Shown here: piece by piece, positions 43,910 to 54,015 of the stretch | Numbering within the stretch: position 1 is the first letter of the stretch | Layout of the letters: every line of letters begins with the position of its first letter | Assembly: GCA_002694985.1 (NCBI GenBank) | Contig: NZNS01000006.1 | Location: 78,605-142,604 of the forward strand | Reading direction: 5' to 3' | DNA: 64,000 nt | DNA from: Parvibaculum sp. | GTDB lineage: Bacteria; Pseudomonadota; Alphaproteobacteria; Parvibaculales; Parvibaculaceae | Program-made: the position numbers and the translations under genes | Notes under the pieces: model-generated | Told to the model about the DNA's origin: nothing | Databases searched by the model: none | What the model saw: the letters and a program-made list of their open reading frames with translations, nothing else

Positions 43910-44036
43910 CACCACTTCCTCCATTTGCCCGCGCTTCGAGGCGCGATTCTTGTGACCCAGAAAGGCTACCGCGTGGACACGGAGCAAAAAATCGAAAAAG
44001 ATCAGAAAACATCTTCAGATTTTCAGAAAGAACTCC

Positions 44037-44963
44037 ATGCACCCCAACCTCGTGGACCAGCTCCGCACCTTTCTGGCAGTGGCGGAAGCCGGCACCTTCT
44101 CCGGCGCGGCGGAAACGCTGGGCCGGGCCGTCTCGGCGGTGAGCTATGCGGTGGGCAATCTCGAAGACGCCTATGGCGTGAAACTCTTCGATCGCTCCGG
44201 CTACAAGCCGCGATTGACGAAGGAAGGAGAGGCATTGCTGTCCGACGCCGAGATCGTGTTCCGGCGTCTCGACCGATTGAACGCGCGCGTGGCGGCCATG
44301 ACCGGCGGCGAGGATGTGGACCTGCCCATCGCCGTCGATACCGGGTTCAGCCCGCCGCTGCTGGCCTCCGCTATCGCGGCGCTGCTGACCGAAAGTCCGC
44401 ATGTGGACCTGCGCATTCGCATGATGCACAAGGCACGTATTCTTGATGAGGTGCTCTCGGACCGGGCGCGCATCGGCATTGTGAGCCTGGAGGCCGGTCT
44501 TTCGGGCAAGCAGGTGGACGGGCGCGACCTCGCCACCCACACCATGCACATCGTTGCCGCGCCCGACTATCCGCTTTCCAGGGTAAAGCAGCCCTTCCCC
44601 CTCGCCGCGCTGGACGACCACCGTCAGATCGTGGTGGCGGACCGCGAGGAAGCGGCGCATGGCTTCGATTTCCGGGTGCACATCACAGACGTGCTGATCG
44701 TCGACAATGCGGCGTTGAAACTCGAACTCCTCAAGGCGGGCGCTGGCTGGGCCTTCGCACTCGATCATGAAGTCGCGGGGGCGCTGGCGGAGGGTTCTCT
44801 TCTGAGCCTCGAATGCAGCGCCGTGCAGCATGCAGGGCTCCACCGCTTCGGCGCGATCTGGCGGGTGACGACCCCGCCGGGGCCTGCCGCCACACGGCTT
44901 CTCGACCTGATCTCGGAGGAAGCCGGAAAGGCCGAGCAAGCAAGGGGTTTCCGCACCAGTTGA
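44037..44963 (+). CDS. LysR-family transcriptional regulator
   Basis: A 308-residue LTTR: winged helix-turn-helix at residues 5-64 ('LRTFLAVAEAGTFSGAAETLG', 'AVSYAVGNLEDAYGVKLFDR') and a substrate-binding domain from ~90. It is divergent from the Tat amidase across 127 bp, which contain repeated TTCAGA/TCAGAAA elements near the LysR start. It most likely controls the amidase-SnoaL operon and itself; the inducer is unknown. Confidence 0.92.
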   Translation: MHPNLVDQLRTFLAVAEAGTFSGAAETLGRAVSAVSYAVGNLEDAYGVKLFDRSGYKPRLTKEGEALLSDAEIVFRRLDRLNARVAAMTGGEDVDLPIAVDTGFSPPLLASAIAALLTESPHVDLRIRMMHKARILDEVLSDRARIGIVSLEAGLSGKQVDGRDLATHTMHIVAAPDYPLSRVKQPFPLAALDDHRQIVVADREEAAHGFDFRVHITDVLIVDNAALKLELLKAGAGWAFALDHEVAGALAEGSLLSLECSAVQHAGLHRFGAIWRVTTPPGPAATRLLDLISEEAGKAEQARGFRTS

Positions 44964-45021
44964 AGGGGGCACCCCCAAGTGCTAAACCCCGCTCATCCTT
45001 TCAAACATCACGAGGCGCCCG

Positions 45022-46329
45022 ATGATCCCGCGCTATTCGCGACCGGAAATGGTCGCTATTTGGGAACCCGACACGAAGTTCCGCATCTGGTTCGAGATCG
45101 AGGCCCATGCCTGCGAGGCGCTGGCGGAAATCGGCGTGATCCCCAAGGAAGCCGCGAAGAACATTCGCGAGCGCGGCGACAAGGCCGTCTTCGACGTCGC
45201 CAAGATCGACGAGATCGAGCGCGAGGTGAAGCACGACGTCATCGCCTTCCTGACGCATCTCGCCGAGTTCATCGGCGAGGATTCGCGCTTCGTCCATCAA
45301 GGCATGACTTCGTCGGACGTGCTCGACACCTGCTTCAATGTGCAGCTTGCGCGCGCCTCCGACATCCTGTTGCGCGACATTGACGAACTGCTGGCCGCGA
45401 TCAAGCGCCGCGCCTTCGAGCACAAGGACACGATCTGCATCGGCCGCAGCCACGGCATCCATGCCGAACCCGTCACCTTCGGCCTCAAGATGGCGGAAGC
45501 CTATGCCGAGTTCGAACGCTGCCGCGAGCGGCTGGTGAATGCGCGCAAGGAAATCGCGACCTGCGCGATCTCGGGCGCTGTCGGCACCTTCGCCAATATC
45601 GATCCGCGCGTGGAAGAACATGTCGCCAAAGCGCTCGGCCTCGAAGTCGAGCCCGTGTCGACGCAGGTGATCCCGCGCGACCGGCACGCGATGTTCTTTG
45701 CGACGCTTGGCGTCATCGCCTCGTCCATCGAACGCGTGGCCACCGAAATCCGGCACCTCCAGCGCACCGAAGTGCTCGAAGCCGAAGAATTCTTCTCGGA
45801 AGGCCAGAAGGGCTCGTCGGCCATGCCGCACAAGCGCAATCCCGTGCTGACCGAGAATCTCACCGGCCTCGCCCGCCTCGTGCGCGGCATGGCGCTGCCG
45901 GCGATGGAAAACGTGGCGCTGTGGCATGAGCGCGATATCTCGCACTCGTCTGTCGAACGCATGATCGGCCCGGATGCAACGGTAACGCTCGACTTCGCGC
46001 TGGCGCGCCTCACCGGCGTCATCGACAAGCTGCTCGTCTACCCTGAGCAGATGCAGAAGAATCTCGACAAGCTGGGCGGCCTCGTCCATTCGCAACGCGT
46101 GCTGCTGGCGCTGACGCAGAAGGGCGCGAGCCGCGAGGACGCCTACCGCCTCGTGCAGCGCAACGCCATGCCGGTCTGGCGCGGCGAGGGCAATTTCCTC
46201 GACCTCCTCAAGGCCGATGCGGACGTGAAGAAATATCTAAGCGACGCCGAAATCGAGGAACGCTTCGACCTCGGCTATCACACCAAGCATGTCGACACGA
46301 TCTTCGCGCGGGTATTCGGCAAGGGCTAA
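45022..46329 (+). CDS. purB: Adenylosuccinate lyase
   Basis: A 435-residue fumarase-superfamily enzyme acting twice in purine synthesis (SAICAR to AICAR; adenylosuccinate to AMP). The signature 'GSSAMPHKRNP' (about residue 262-272) and 'HQGMTSSDVLDT' (with 'IGRSHGIHAEP') are canonical. ATG 45022 follows a GAGG. It is 68 bp upstream of a histidine phosphatase gene and close to the purCSQL run, consistent with conserved linkage in Hyphomicrobiales. Confidence 0.97.
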   Translation: MIPRYSRPEMVAIWEPDTKFRIWFEIEAHACEALAEIGVIPKEAAKNIRERGDKAVFDVAKIDEIEREVKHDVIAFLTHLAEFIGEDSRFVHQGMTSSDVLDTCFNVQLARASDILLRDIDELLAAIKRRAFEHKDTICIGRSHGIHAEPVTFGLKMAEAYAEFERCRERLVNARKEIATCAISGAVGTFANIDPRVEEHVAKALGLEVEPVSTQVIPRDRHAMFFATLGVIASSIERVATEIRHLQRTEVLEAEEFFSEGQKGSSAMPHKRNPVLTENLTGLARLVRGMALPAMENVALWHERDISHSSVERMIGPDATVTLDFALARLTGVIDKLLVYPEQMQKNLDKLGGLVHSQRVLLALTQKGASREDAYRLVQRNAMPVWRGEGNFLDLLKADADVKKYLSDAEIEERFDLGYHTKHVDTIFARVFGKG

Positions 46330-46397
46330 ACGTCACCGGCACGTCGCATTCGGGCCTATACTGGGTAGCGTCAGCATTCCACACGTCGAGGTTTCCC

Positions 46398-47123
46398 ATG
46401 CTCCGTACCGCCTTCGACGGCTCTCGCCGACGCCGCATCTATCTCTTTCGTCATGGCGACGTTTCCTATGTGGACGAACAAGGCAACCGCGTTGCCGACC
46501 CGGCAAGGGTGCCGCTGACGGATTGGGGCCGCGAACAGGCGAGCCTGACCGGCAAGGCGCTGGCAAAGACACCCTTCGACCGGGCCGTGAGTTCAAGCTT
46601 TCCGCGGTCGATGGAGACAGCAAGCCTGATCCTCGAAGGGCGAGAGATCGACATTGAGCCGCTTGATCATTTTGTCGAATTTCGCGGCGATCCGGCATTC
46701 CGTAACCAGATCAAGGATCTGAACGACCTCGCCTACTCCTTCCGCGACGCCCATATGCCCGGCGCGCGCTACAATGGCGGCGACAGCTTCGAGGAAGTGA
46801 ACGCGCGTGTAACCGGCGCGCTGGAAACGCTGATCGCGGAACCCGAATGGGAAACACTCGCCCTCGTCGCACATGGTGGCATCAACCGGCTGGTTATCGG
46901 CTGGGCGCTCGGCACGGGGCTCACGACCTTTTCCGCTCTCGACCAGAACACGGCCTGCGTGAACGTGATCGACTTCGACGAAGACCCGGAGACGCGTGAG
47001 ATCAGGCGCAAGACGCTCCGTGCCCTGAACGTCACGGTTTACGATCTCGTGAAAGAAGGCAACCACCTTCTCTCGCTCGAACAGATTGCCTCGCGCCTGA
47101 AGGTGAAGGAAGCGGCGGCCTGA
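46398..47123 (+). CDS. Histidine phosphatase family protein
   Basis: A 241-residue phosphoglycerate-mutase-like phosphatase: 'YLFRHGDVSY' gives the catalytic RHG, 'LTDWGREQASLTGKAL' the following helix, and 'LALVAHGGINRLVIGWALG' the second histidine. A phosphomonoester is hydrolysed; substrate unknown. Possibly co-transcribed with purB; terminated by the 47128 hairpin. Confidence 0.88.
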   Translation: MLRTAFDGSRRRRIYLFRHGDVSYVDEQGNRVADPARVPLTDWGREQASLTGKALAKTPFDRAVSSSFPRSMETASLILEGREIDIEPLDHFVEFRGDPAFRNQIKDLNDLAYSFRDAHMPGARYNGGDSFEEVNARVTGALETLIAEPEWETLALVAHGGINRLVIGWALGTGLTTFSALDQNTACVNVIDFDEDPETREIRRKTLRALNVTVYDLVKEGNHLLSLEQIASRLKVKEAAA

Positions 47124-47127
47124 GCGG

Positions 47128-47173
47128 CCAGAACGGCATGCATTCGACTGGAATCGGCATGCCGTTCTGGTTT
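47128..47173 (+). terminator. Hairpin terminator
   Basis: CCAGAACGGCATGC and its exact complement form a 14-bp stem around a 15-nt loop, followed by only TTT. It lies just after the histidine phosphatase stop codon. Confidence 0.65.
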
Positions 47174-47285
47174 CCAAATTTCGCGTCGCTTATCGCGAAA
47201 ACGGGAGCATTAACGGCATATTACTCTTTGGAACCGAAAGTCGGCGGACGCGACCAGTGACCCTCAGCATCCGAAAGCCGGAAAA

Positions 47286-47804
47286 ATGCTCTCGCATCCT
47301 TCCACGGGAAACCAACAAGCCCCTGCGGGCACACGCAGACAGGTCGAGACCATCGTGGTCCCGGTCCCCGAACCGCTGCATCCCCAGTCGCGCGCCGTCA
47401 TCGATTTCTGGCAGAAGCATTGCGTGGACGGCCGTCTGCTCAGCCGCGCAAACCTGCCCTGCCGTGAAACCGTTTCACTGCTACCGAGTATTTTCGTGCT
47501 GGAGCGCATGGATGAGGCGGGCGAGGACTGGCGTATCCGCCTTGTCGGTACGCATCTGACGCGCCAGCTCGACTTCGACCCGACAGGGTTCACCATTTCC
47601 GCCTTCTTCCACCCGGATTCCCTCGCGCATAACGCGAGCGTCTATCGGGCGGTAACGGAGGAACGCCGCATGCACATCACGCATGGGCGCCTCCACGGCG
47701 TGAACCGGGACTTCCTGCGGCTCGAGATCGTTCATCTGCCGATGGAAGGCACTGCCCCGGACGACCTGCTACTGCTTGGCTGTATCTCGATCTTCGACAA
47801 CTGA
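47286..47804 (+). CDS. PAS_5-type PAS domain protein
   Basis: A 172-residue one-domain protein with the same fold pattern as 71-751: 'AVIDFWQKHCVDGRLLSR', 'LLPSIFVLER', 'DWRIRLVGTHLTRQL', 'FLRLEIVHLPM'. No output domain. Role unknown. ATG 47286 has a weak ribosome site; it converges with the zeta-inhibitor gene. Confidence 0.75.
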   Translation: MLSHPSTGNQQAPAGTRRQVETIVVPVPEPLHPQSRAVIDFWQKHCVDGRLLSRANLPCRETVSLLPSIFVLERMDEAGEDWRIRLVGTHLTRQLDFDPTGFTISAFFHPDSLAHNASVYRAVTEERRMHITHGRLHGVNRDFLRLEIVHLPMEGTAPDDLLLLGCISIFDN

Positions 47805-47820
47805 CGCTGCCGAAACTCCC

Positions 47821-48138
47821 TCAGCTCTGAAGCTGGCGGATCGCTTCGTCCATCAGCTCTGCCATCGTACGACGGATCTGATGGTCGGACTGATCGACAT
47901 TCTTGGCATCGAAATCCTGACGGATCTTGCGGAAGACGTCCTCATCGCCCGCTTCCTCGAAGTCGGCCGCAACCACTTCCTGCGCATAGGCCTCGGCAGC
48001 ATCGCCGCTCAAGCCCATCTTCTCCGCCGCCCAGAGCCCGAGCAGCTTGTTGCGGCGCGCTGCCGCCTTGAAGCGCATCTCCTCGTCATGGACGAACTTC
48101 TTTTCGAAACCGTCTTCGCGCTTGTCGAAGGTGGACAT
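47821..48138 (-). CDS. DUF1476 protein, ATP synthase inhibitor subunit zeta
   Basis: A 105-residue helical protein matching DUF1476, shown in Paracoccus to be the zeta inhibitor of F1Fo-ATPase: 'FDKREDGFEKKFVHDEEMRF', 'ARRNKLLGLWAAEKMGL' and the acidic C-terminal 'DFEEAGDEDVFRKI'. It is known to block ATP hydrolysis by alphaproteobacterial ATP synthase through its N-terminal helix. ATG 48138 follows GGAGAG. The usual neighbour of the purCSQL cluster in Hyphomicrobiales. Confidence 0.9.
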   Translation of the reverse strand: MSTFDKREDGFEKKFVHDEEMRFKAAARRNKLLGLWAAEKMGLSGDAAEAYAQEVVAADFEEAGDEDVFRKIRQDFDAKNVDQSDHQIRRTMAELMDEAIRQLQS

Positions 48139-48499
48139 GGACAGGGTCTCTCCGTTCAAAAAACCGGCAGAATCGCAAGGCGCGAACGCCGCGCACGCCA
48201 GCAGGGAATTCCCCCTAGGCATAGCCGCCCGGTTCCCTCAAATCAACCGCGATCGAGCCTCGGCACGCTCCATGCGACGAAATACCTAAGCCACTGATTT
48301 CCGGGCACTTTTTTCAAGGCGTGCGGCGCAACAAAGGCCGATTGTATCGCATCTGGCCTTGCGCTACCTTGCGCACGCCGGAGAGCCGATTCCGCGGCCT
48401 TACCCGGCTCTCCTTCCCGCCACGAGCGGCCCTCGAAATCTGGCGGAGCGACATTCAGTCCCGGAGCCGCTCTCCGGGCTAACCGATTGGAATCATGAC
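48139..48499. promoter_or_regulatory. Divergent promoter region and purC leader
   Basis: No gene. Two hairpins lie in what should be the purC leader: GGAGAGCCG ... CGGCTCTCC (48380-48413) and CCCGGAG-CCGCT-CTCCGGG (48460-48478, 21 bp before the ATG). They share the GGAG/CTCC sequence, so alternative pairing is possible. I see no match to a known purine riboswitch. Confidence 0.4.
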
Positions 48500-49261
48500 A
48501 TGAGCCGGCGCAGACGCGTTTATGAAGGCAAGGCCAAAGTGCTGTATGAAGGCCCGGAGCCGGGCACGCTCATCCAGCACTTCAAGGACGAAGCGACCGC
48601 CTTCGACGCCACCAAGCGCGCCACCGTCGAGGGCAAGGGCGTCCTCAACAACCGTATTTCCGAGTTCATCTTCACGCGGCTGAACGAGGTTGGCGTACCG
48701 ACGCATTTTATCCGCTCACTCAACATGCGCGAACAGCTGATCCGCGAGGTCGAGATCATCCCTTGCGAGGTCGTTGTGCGCAACGTGGCTGCGGGCTCGC
48801 TGTCGAAGCGGCTCGGCATCGAGGAGGGCACGATGCTCCCCCGCTCGATCATCGAGTTCTACTACAAGAACGATGAACTCCACGATCCGATGGTATCCGA
48901 AGAGCACATCACGGCCTTCGGCTGGGCCACACCGCAGGAAATCGACGACATGATGGCGCTCGCATTGCGCATCAACGACTTCCTGACCGGCCTCTTCCTC
49001 GGCATCGGCATCCGCCTTGTCGACTTCAAGGTCGAGTTCGGCCGCCTTTATGAAGGCGACATGGTGCGCGTGGTTCTGGCAGACGAAATCAGCCCCGATT
49101 GCTGCCGTCTCTGGGATACCCGGACGAACGACAAACTCGACAAGGACCGTTTCCGCCGCGACATGGGCGGCCTCGTCGAAGCCTATCAGGAAGTCGCGCG
49201 GCGGCTCGGTGTGCTCGTGGAAAACGAGCCGAAGCGCCGCGGCCCCACGCTGGTGAAATAA
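48500..49261 (+). CDS. purC: Phosphoribosylaminoimidazole-succinocarboxamide synthase
   Basis: A 253-residue SAICAR synthetase: '[20 protein letters not shown]', '[20 protein letters not shown]' and '[10 protein letters not shown]' are typical of the alphaproteobacterial form. Catalyses CAIR + aspartate + ATP to SAICAR. The ATG at 48500 matches the family N terminus; the frame back to 48359 is rejected. First gene of purC-S-Q-L-bolA-grxD. Confidence 0.97.
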   Translation: MSRRRRVYEGKAKVLYEGPEPGTLIQHFKDEATAFDATKRATVEGKGVLNNRISEFIFTRLNEVGVPTHFIRSLNMREQLIREVEIIPCEVVVRNVAAGSLSKRLGIEEGTMLPRSIIEFYYKNDELHDPMVSEEHITAFGWATPQEIDDMMALALRINDFLTGLFLGIGIRLVDFKVEFGRLYEGDMVRVVLADEISPDCCRLWDTRTNDKLDKDRFRRDMGGLVEAYQEVARRLGVLVENEPKRRGPTLVK

Positions 49262-49283
49262 GACACGCTAAAGGCAAGAAAGC

Positions 49284-49529
49284 ATGAAGGCGCGTATCAA
49301 GGTCACGCTGAAGAACGGCGTTCTCGACCCGCAGGGCAAGGCGATCGAGGGAGCTCTCGGTTCTCTCGGTTTCTCCGGAATCGAAAGTGTACGTCAGGGC
49401 AAGTTCTTCGAGGTCGAACTCGCGGAAACCGATCCGGCGAAAGCGCGTGCCGCGATCGACGAGATGAGCAAGAAGCTCCTCGCGAACACGGTCATTGAAA
49501 ACTACGCGGTGGAGATCGACGAGCAGTGA
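49284..49529 (+). CDS. purS: FGAM synthase subunit PurS
   Basis: An 81-residue PurS, the small structural subunit of the three-part FGAM synthase (PurSQL) of most bacteria. '[20 protein letters not shown]' and '[11 protein letters not shown]' are canonical. The TGA stop is overlapped by the GTG that can start purQ (GTGA). Confidence 0.96.
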   Translation: MKARIKVTLKNGVLDPQGKAIEGALGSLGFSGIESVRQGKFFEVELAETDPAKARAAIDEMSKKLLANTVIENYAVEIDEQ

Positions 49530-49531
49530 GC

Positions 49532-50200
49532 ATGAAGTCCGGCGTCGTTGTCTTTCCAGGATCGAACCGCGAGCGCGATATGCTCCGCGCGCTCGACGAG
49601 ATCACCGGCACGCGCCCCGTGCCCATCTGGCATGCCGAAACGGAGCTGCCCGATCTCGACCTAGTGGTGCTTTGTGGCGGCTTTTCCTATGGCGACTATC
49701 TGCGCACCGGCGCCATCGCCGCGCGCGGGCGTATCATGCCTGCCATCGCGAAGGCGGCGGACAAGGGCGTGCGTGTCCTCGGTATCTGCAACGGTTTCCA
49801 GATCCTCTGCGAAGCAGGTCTCCTGCCCGGCGTATTGATGCGCAATGCAGGCCTCAAATTCGTCTGCAAGGAAGTGAAGCTCGAGGTTGCAAATGCCGAT
49901 ACGGACTTCACGCGCAAATACAAGCAGGGTGAGGTCTGGCGCTGCCCGGTCGCGCATGGCGACGGCAACTACTTTACGGATGCCGAAACGCTGAAGCGCC
50001 TCGAAGGTGAAAACCGGGTGGGCCTGCGCTACGCGGAAGGCACGAACCCGAACGGCTCGCTGAACGATATCGCAGGCATTCTGAATGAGCGCGGCAATGT
50101 CTTCGGCATGATGCCGCATCCCGAAAACATGATCGAACCGCTGAACGGCGCAACCGACGGACGCGCCCTTTTTGAAAGCGTTCTGGAGGCTGTGGCGTGA
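49532..50200 (+). CDS. purQ: FGAM synthase glutaminase subunit PurQ
   Basis: A 222-residue class I glutamine amidotransferase supplying ammonia to PurL: nucleophile Cys in '[13 protein letters not shown]', His/Glu in '[12 protein letters not shown]', '[11 protein letters not shown]' at the N terminus. ATG 49532 gives the family start; GTG 49526, overlapping the purS stop, is an alternative. Its own stop is overlapped by the purL GTG start. Confidence 0.96.
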   Translation: MKSGVVVFPGSNRERDMLRALDEITGTRPVPIWHAETELPDLDLVVLCGGFSYGDYLRTGAIAARGRIMPAIAKAADKGVRVLGICNGFQILCEAGLLPGVLMRNAGLKFVCKEVKLEVANADTDFTRKYKQGEVWRCPVAHGDGNYFTDAETLKRLEGENRVGLRYAEGTNPNGSLNDIAGILNERGNVFGMMPHPENMIEPLNGATDGRALFESVLEAVA

Positions 50201-52416
50201 TACCGAACGACATCAGGATCACCCCGGAGCTTGTCGCGGAACACGGCCTCAAGCCCGACGAATATCAGCGCATTCTCGATCTTATCGGCCGCGAACCGAC
50301 GCTGACCGAGCTCGGCATCTTTTCGGCGATGTGGAATGAGCACTGCTCCTACAAATCCTCGAAGAAATGGCTGCGCACGCTGCCGACAACGGGCCCGCGC
50401 GTAATCTGCGGGCCGGGCGAAAATGCAGGCGTCGTCGACATCGGCGACGGACAGGCGATCATCTTCAAGATGGAAAGCCACAACCACCCCTCCTACATCG
50501 AGCCCCATGAAGGCGCGGCGACGGGCGTGGGCGGCATTCTGCGCGACGTCTTCACCATGGGCGCGCGCCCCATCGCGGCGCTGAACGCGCTGCGCTTCGG
50601 CGAGCCCGACCATCCGCGCACACGGCACATCGTGTCCGGCGTCGTTGCGGGCATTGGCGGCTATGGCAATTCCTTCGGCGTGCCGACCATCGGCGGCGAA
50701 GTGAATTTCGACCCCAGCTATAACGGCAATTGCCTTGTGAACGCCTTCGCGGCAGGTCTCGCCGATACCGACAAGATTTTCTATTCGGAAGCGAAGGGCG
50801 TCGGCCTCCCCCTCGTCTATCTGGGCTCGAAGACGGGACGCGACGGCATCCACGGCGCGACCATGGCCTCGGCCGAATTCGGCGAAGACTCCGAAGAGAA
50901 GCGGCCGACCGTGCAGATCGGCGATCCCTTCTCCGAAAAGCTGCTGCTCGAAGCCTGCCTTGAGCTGATGGCATCGGGCGCCGTCATCGCCATTCAGGAC
51001 ATGGGCGCGGCAGGCCTCACCTGCTCCGCCGTCGAAATGGGCGCCAAGGGCGGGCTCGGCGTCGAACTCGATCTCGACAAGGTACCCTGCCGCGAAGAAG
51101 GCATGACGGCTTACGAAATGATGCTGTCGGAAAGCCAGGAGCGAATGCTCATGGTGCTCGACCCGGCGCGCGAAAAGGATGCCGAGGCAATCTTCGTGAA
51201 ATGGGGCCTCGACTTCGCGGTGGTTGGCAAGACAACCGACGATCTGCGTTTCCGTGTCAGCCGCCACGGCGACATCATGGCCGATCTGCCGATCAAGGAA
51301 CTGGGCGATCAGGCACCGGAATATGACCGGCCCTTCGTGAAGACGGCAAAGCCGAAACAACTGGCACCGGCCGATGTTGCCGCGCCGAACGATCTCGGCG
51401 AGGTGCTGACGAAGATCCTGGCCCTGCCCGACATGTGCTCGCGCCGCTGGATCTGGGAACAATACGACCACCTCATCCAGGGCAATACGGCAATCGGACC
51501 GGGCGGCGACGCCGCCGTGATCCGTGTCGAGAACGGCCCCAAGGGCCTCGCCTTCTCGCTCGACGTCACGCCCCGCTATTGCGCGGCCGACCCTGTGGAG
51601 GGCGGCAAGCAGGCGGTCGCCGAATGCTGGCGCAACCTGACGGCCGTCGGCGCGGAACCGCTCGCCGTCACCGACAATCTGAATTTCGGCAATCCCGAAA
51701 AGCCCGAGATCATGGGCCAGTTCGTCGGCTGCATCGAAGGCATCGGCGAAGCCTGCCGCGCGCTCGACTTCCCCGTCGTCTCTGGCAATGTGTCGCTCTA
51801 CAACGAGACCAACGGCAAGGGCATCCTGCCGACCCCCGCCATTGGCGCTGTCGGCCTGCTGCCGGATTATGAGAAGCGCGCCACCATCGCCTTCAAGGCG
51901 GAGAACGAGGCGCTTATCGTCATCGGCGAAACAAAGGGCCATCTTGGCCAGTCGATCTACCTGCGCGACATCGTGGGCAAGCGCGACGACGCCAGCGCCC
52001 CGCCGCCCGTCGATCTTGACCTGGAGCGCCGAAATGGCGACTTCGTGCGCGAGGAAATCCGGGCCGGAAACCTGACCGCCGTTCATGATATTTCGGATGG
52101 CGGCCTTCTCGTTGCCGCCGCCGAAATGGCGATGGCGGGCGGCATCGGCGTAAATCTGAAGCCGCAGGGCGATCTGCCGCTCCATTGCTGGGCTTTTGGC
52201 GAAGATCAGGCGCGCTACCTCGTGACCCTGGCCGAAGCAGAGGCGGATGCCTTTATTGCGCGCGCCGAAAAGGCGGGAATCTCCGCCGCCCGCATCGGCA
52301 CCACGGGAGGCCATGAATTGACACTCGATGGCAGCATTCCCATATCATTGACGGGTATGAAAGAAGCCCATGAAGGCTGGTTGCCCGCCTATATGGCGGC
52401 AGGCGCAGAGCTTTGA
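50197..52416 (+). CDS. purL: FGAM synthase subunit PurL
   Basis: A 739-residue PurL, the amidine-forming ATP-dependent subunit of FGAM synthase: '[20 protein letters not shown]', '[20 protein letters not shown]' and 'FSDGGLL'-type glycine loops near '[18 protein letters not shown]'. The start is GTG at 50197 inside the purQ stop (GTGA), with GGAGG upstream, so translation is coupled. Confidence 0.97.
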   Translation: MIPNDIRITPELVAEHGLKPDEYQRILDLIGREPTLTELGIFSAMWNEHCSYKSSKKWLRTLPTTGPRVICGPGENAGVVDIGDGQAIIFKMESHNHPSYIEPHEGAATGVGGILRDVFTMGARPIAALNALRFGEPDHPRTRHIVSGVVAGIGGYGNSFGVPTIGGEVNFDPSYNGNCLVNAFAAGLADTDKIFYSEAKGVGLPLVYLGSKTGRDGIHGATMASAEFGEDSEEKRPTVQIGDPFSEKLLLEACLELMASGAVIAIQDMGAAGLTCSAVEMGAKGGLGVELDLDKVPCREEGMTAYEMMLSESQERMLMVLDPAREKDAEAIFVKWGLDFAVVGKTTDDLRFRVSRHGDIMADLPIKELGDQAPEYDRPFVKTAKPKQLAPADVAAPNDLGEVLTKILALPDMCSRRWIWEQYDHLIQGNTAIGPGGDAAVIRVENGPKGLAFSLDVTPRYCAADPVEGGKQAVAECWRNLTAVGAEPLAVTDNLNFGNPEKPEIMGQFVGCIEGIGEACRALDFPVVSGNVSLYNETNGKGILPTPAIGAVGLLPDYEKRATIAFKAENEALIVIGETKGHLGQSIYLRDIVGKRDDASAPPPVDLDLERRNGDFVREEIRAGNLTAVHDISDGGLLVAAAEMAMAGGIGVNLKPQGDLPLHCWAFGEDQARYLVTLAEAEADAFIARAEKAGISAARIGTTGGHELTLDGSIPISLTGMKEAHEGWLPAYMAAGAEL

Positions 52417-52435
52417 CGGTCGGGGAGAACGCGGC

Positions 52436-52672
52436 ATGGCCATGACGGCATCGGAAATTGAACGCCTCATCAAGGAAGCGATTCCCGACGCTGTGGTCGA
52501 TATCCGCGATCTGGCAGGCGACGGCGATCACTATGCCGCGAATGTCGTCTCCGCTTTCTTCAAGGGGAAGACGCGAGTGCAACAGCACCAGATGGTCTAT
52601 TCCGCGCTGAAGGGCGGTATGGGCAATGAATTACATGCATTGGCGCTGCAGACGAGCGCGCCGCAGGATTGA
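52436..52672 (+). CDS. bolA: BolA family protein
   Basis: A 78-residue BolA: '[20 protein letters not shown]', '[18 protein letters not shown]' with the conserved His, and '[20 protein letters not shown]'. BolA binds monothiol glutaredoxins and [2Fe-2S] clusters; the monothiol Grx follows directly. It lacks a DNA-binding addition. Confidence 0.94.
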   Translation: MAMTASEIERLIKEAIPDAVVDIRDLAGDGDHYAANVVSAFFKGKTRVQQHQMVYSALKGGMGNELHALALQTSAPQD

Positions 52673-52704
52673 CCCCGTCCGACGAGGCGGAGAGGAGCAG
52701 AACA

Positions 52705-53043
52705 ATGAGCGAGAACCCGGTTTTCGACCGCATCAAGAACGAAGTGTCGAGCGAGGACATCGTGCTCTTCATGAAGGGCACCCCGGTCTTTCCGCAATGC
52801 GGCTTTTCAAACGCCGTGGTGCAGGTGCTGACCTATCTCGGTGTGCCCTTCAAGGGTATCAATGTGCTGGAGGATGACGACATCCGCCAGGGTATCAAGG
52901 AATTCTCCGAATGGCCGACCATCCCGCAGCTTTATGTGAAGGGTGAATTTGTCGGCGGCTGCGATATCGTCCGCGAAATGTTCGAACAGGGCGAGCTGCG
53001 CGACTTCCTGGCGCGGAAAGGGATCGAGACGCAGGCTGCCTGA
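52705..53043 (+). CDS. grxD: Monothiol glutaredoxin Grx4-type
   Basis: A 112-residue monothiol glutaredoxin with the CGFS active site ('[17 protein letters not shown]') and glutathione-binding '[19 protein letters not shown]'. It carries [2Fe-2S] clusters and partners BolA in iron-sulfur delivery. ATG 52705 follows AGAGGAG. Last gene of the pur-bolA-grxD run; terminated at 53115. Confidence 0.96.
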   Translation: MSENPVFDRIKNEVSSEDIVLFMKGTPVFPQCGFSNAVVQVLTYLGVPFKGINVLEDDDIRQGIKEFSEWPTIPQLYVKGEFVGGCDIVREMFEQGELRDFLARKGIETQAA

Positions 53044-53114
53044 CGCCTCGCCTCTTCTCTCCGAGCAAGCCAGTCCGGCAATACGGCACCTGACAACGCG
53101 ACGGCGAACAATAA

Positions 53115-53146
53115 AAAAGGCCGCTCTTTCGAGCGGCCTTTTCTTG
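53115..53146. terminator. Bidirectional intrinsic terminator
   Basis: AAAAGGCCGCTC-TTTC-GAGCGGCCTTTTCTT: a 12-bp stem with T-run on the plus strand and A/T-run on the minus. It lies between convergent grxD and rpsD. Confidence 0.9.
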
Positions 53147-53165
53147 TTCCAATGTCGCGCGGCGA

Positions 53166-53786
53166 CTAGCTGCGCGAGTAATATTCAATGACGAGGTTCG
53201 GTTCCATGCGAGCCGCGTAAGGCACATCGGCAAAAGCCGGCGTGCGCACGAACTTCGCAACCATCTTGTTGTGGTCGACATCGAGATAGTCCGGCGTGTC
53301 GCGCTCGGCGCTCTGCGACGCTTCGAGGACGAGGCCGAGCTGCTTCGACTTCTCGCGAACCTCGATGACATCGCCTTCACGCACACGATAGCTCGGGATG
53401 TTGACGCGCTTGCCGTTCACAAGCACATGGCCGTGGCTCACGAACTGGCGGGAGGCGAAGACGGTCGGCACGAACTTGGCACGATAGACAACCGCATCCA
53501 GACGGCGCTCAAGCAGGCCGATCAGAATTTCGCCCGTATCGCCCTTCAGGCGCTCGGCTTCCTTGTAGATGCCGCGGAACTGCTTCTCGGAAATGTTGCC
53601 GTAAAAACCCTTGAGCTTCTGCTTGGCGCGGAGCTGGACGCCAAAGTCGGAGAGCTTGCCCTTACGGCGCTGTCCGTGCTGGCCGGGACCGTATTCACGG
53701 CGGTTGACCGGGCTCTTCGGGCGACCCCAGATGTTTTCGCCCATCCGGCGGTCGATTTTGTACTTGGACTCCTGGCGCTTTGTCAT
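53166..53786 (-). CDS. rpsD: 30S ribosomal protein S4
   Basis: A 206-residue S4: N-terminal '[20 protein letters not shown]', the S4 RNA-binding domain in '[14 protein letters not shown]' and '[20 protein letters not shown]', and the end 'NLVIEYYSR'. Primary 16S rRNA-binding assembly protein. It is a lone gene here, as in many alphaproteobacteria, not in the alpha operon. Confidence 0.97.
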   Translation of the reverse strand: MTKRQESKYKIDRRMGENIWGRPKSPVNRREYGPGQHGQRRKGKLSDFGVQLRAKQKLKGFYGNISEKQFRGIYKEAERLKGDTGEILIGLLERRLDAVVYRAKFVPTVFASRQFVSHGHVLVNGKRVNIPSYRVREGDVIEVREKSKQLGLVLEASQSAERDTPDYLDVDHNKMVAKFVRTPAFADVPYAARMEPNLVIEYYSRS

Positions 53787-54015
53787 CGCGGTTTCCTTGG
53801 GTCAAAAATTAAGGAAACGCGCCCTCCTTTACCCTCTCCCGTTCTCCGGGTCGGGGCCGACAGGGGCAGGCTACAAGCGTCGCCTTTCCCACGGGTGCGT
53901 ATCTAACGGTATCTAATGAAACCGGGCCCACCCATTCACAAGAAATGGCGGAGCCCGTTATTCGAGGCGGGTTGTAGCCCGAGGGGCGGGAGGTGTCAAA
54001 CCCTCGCGGACAAGC
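53787..54015. other. Intergenic region upstream of rpsD
   Basis: No gene. It holds the rpsD promoter and leader; a TCTAACGGTATCTAA direct repeat lies at 53899-53917. No S4 leader structure was recognised. Confidence 0.4.

Noticed and set aside
50029..52314. 761-codon minus-strand frame over purL
   Set aside because: Antisense shadow of a highly conserved purL gene; no ribosome site or family.
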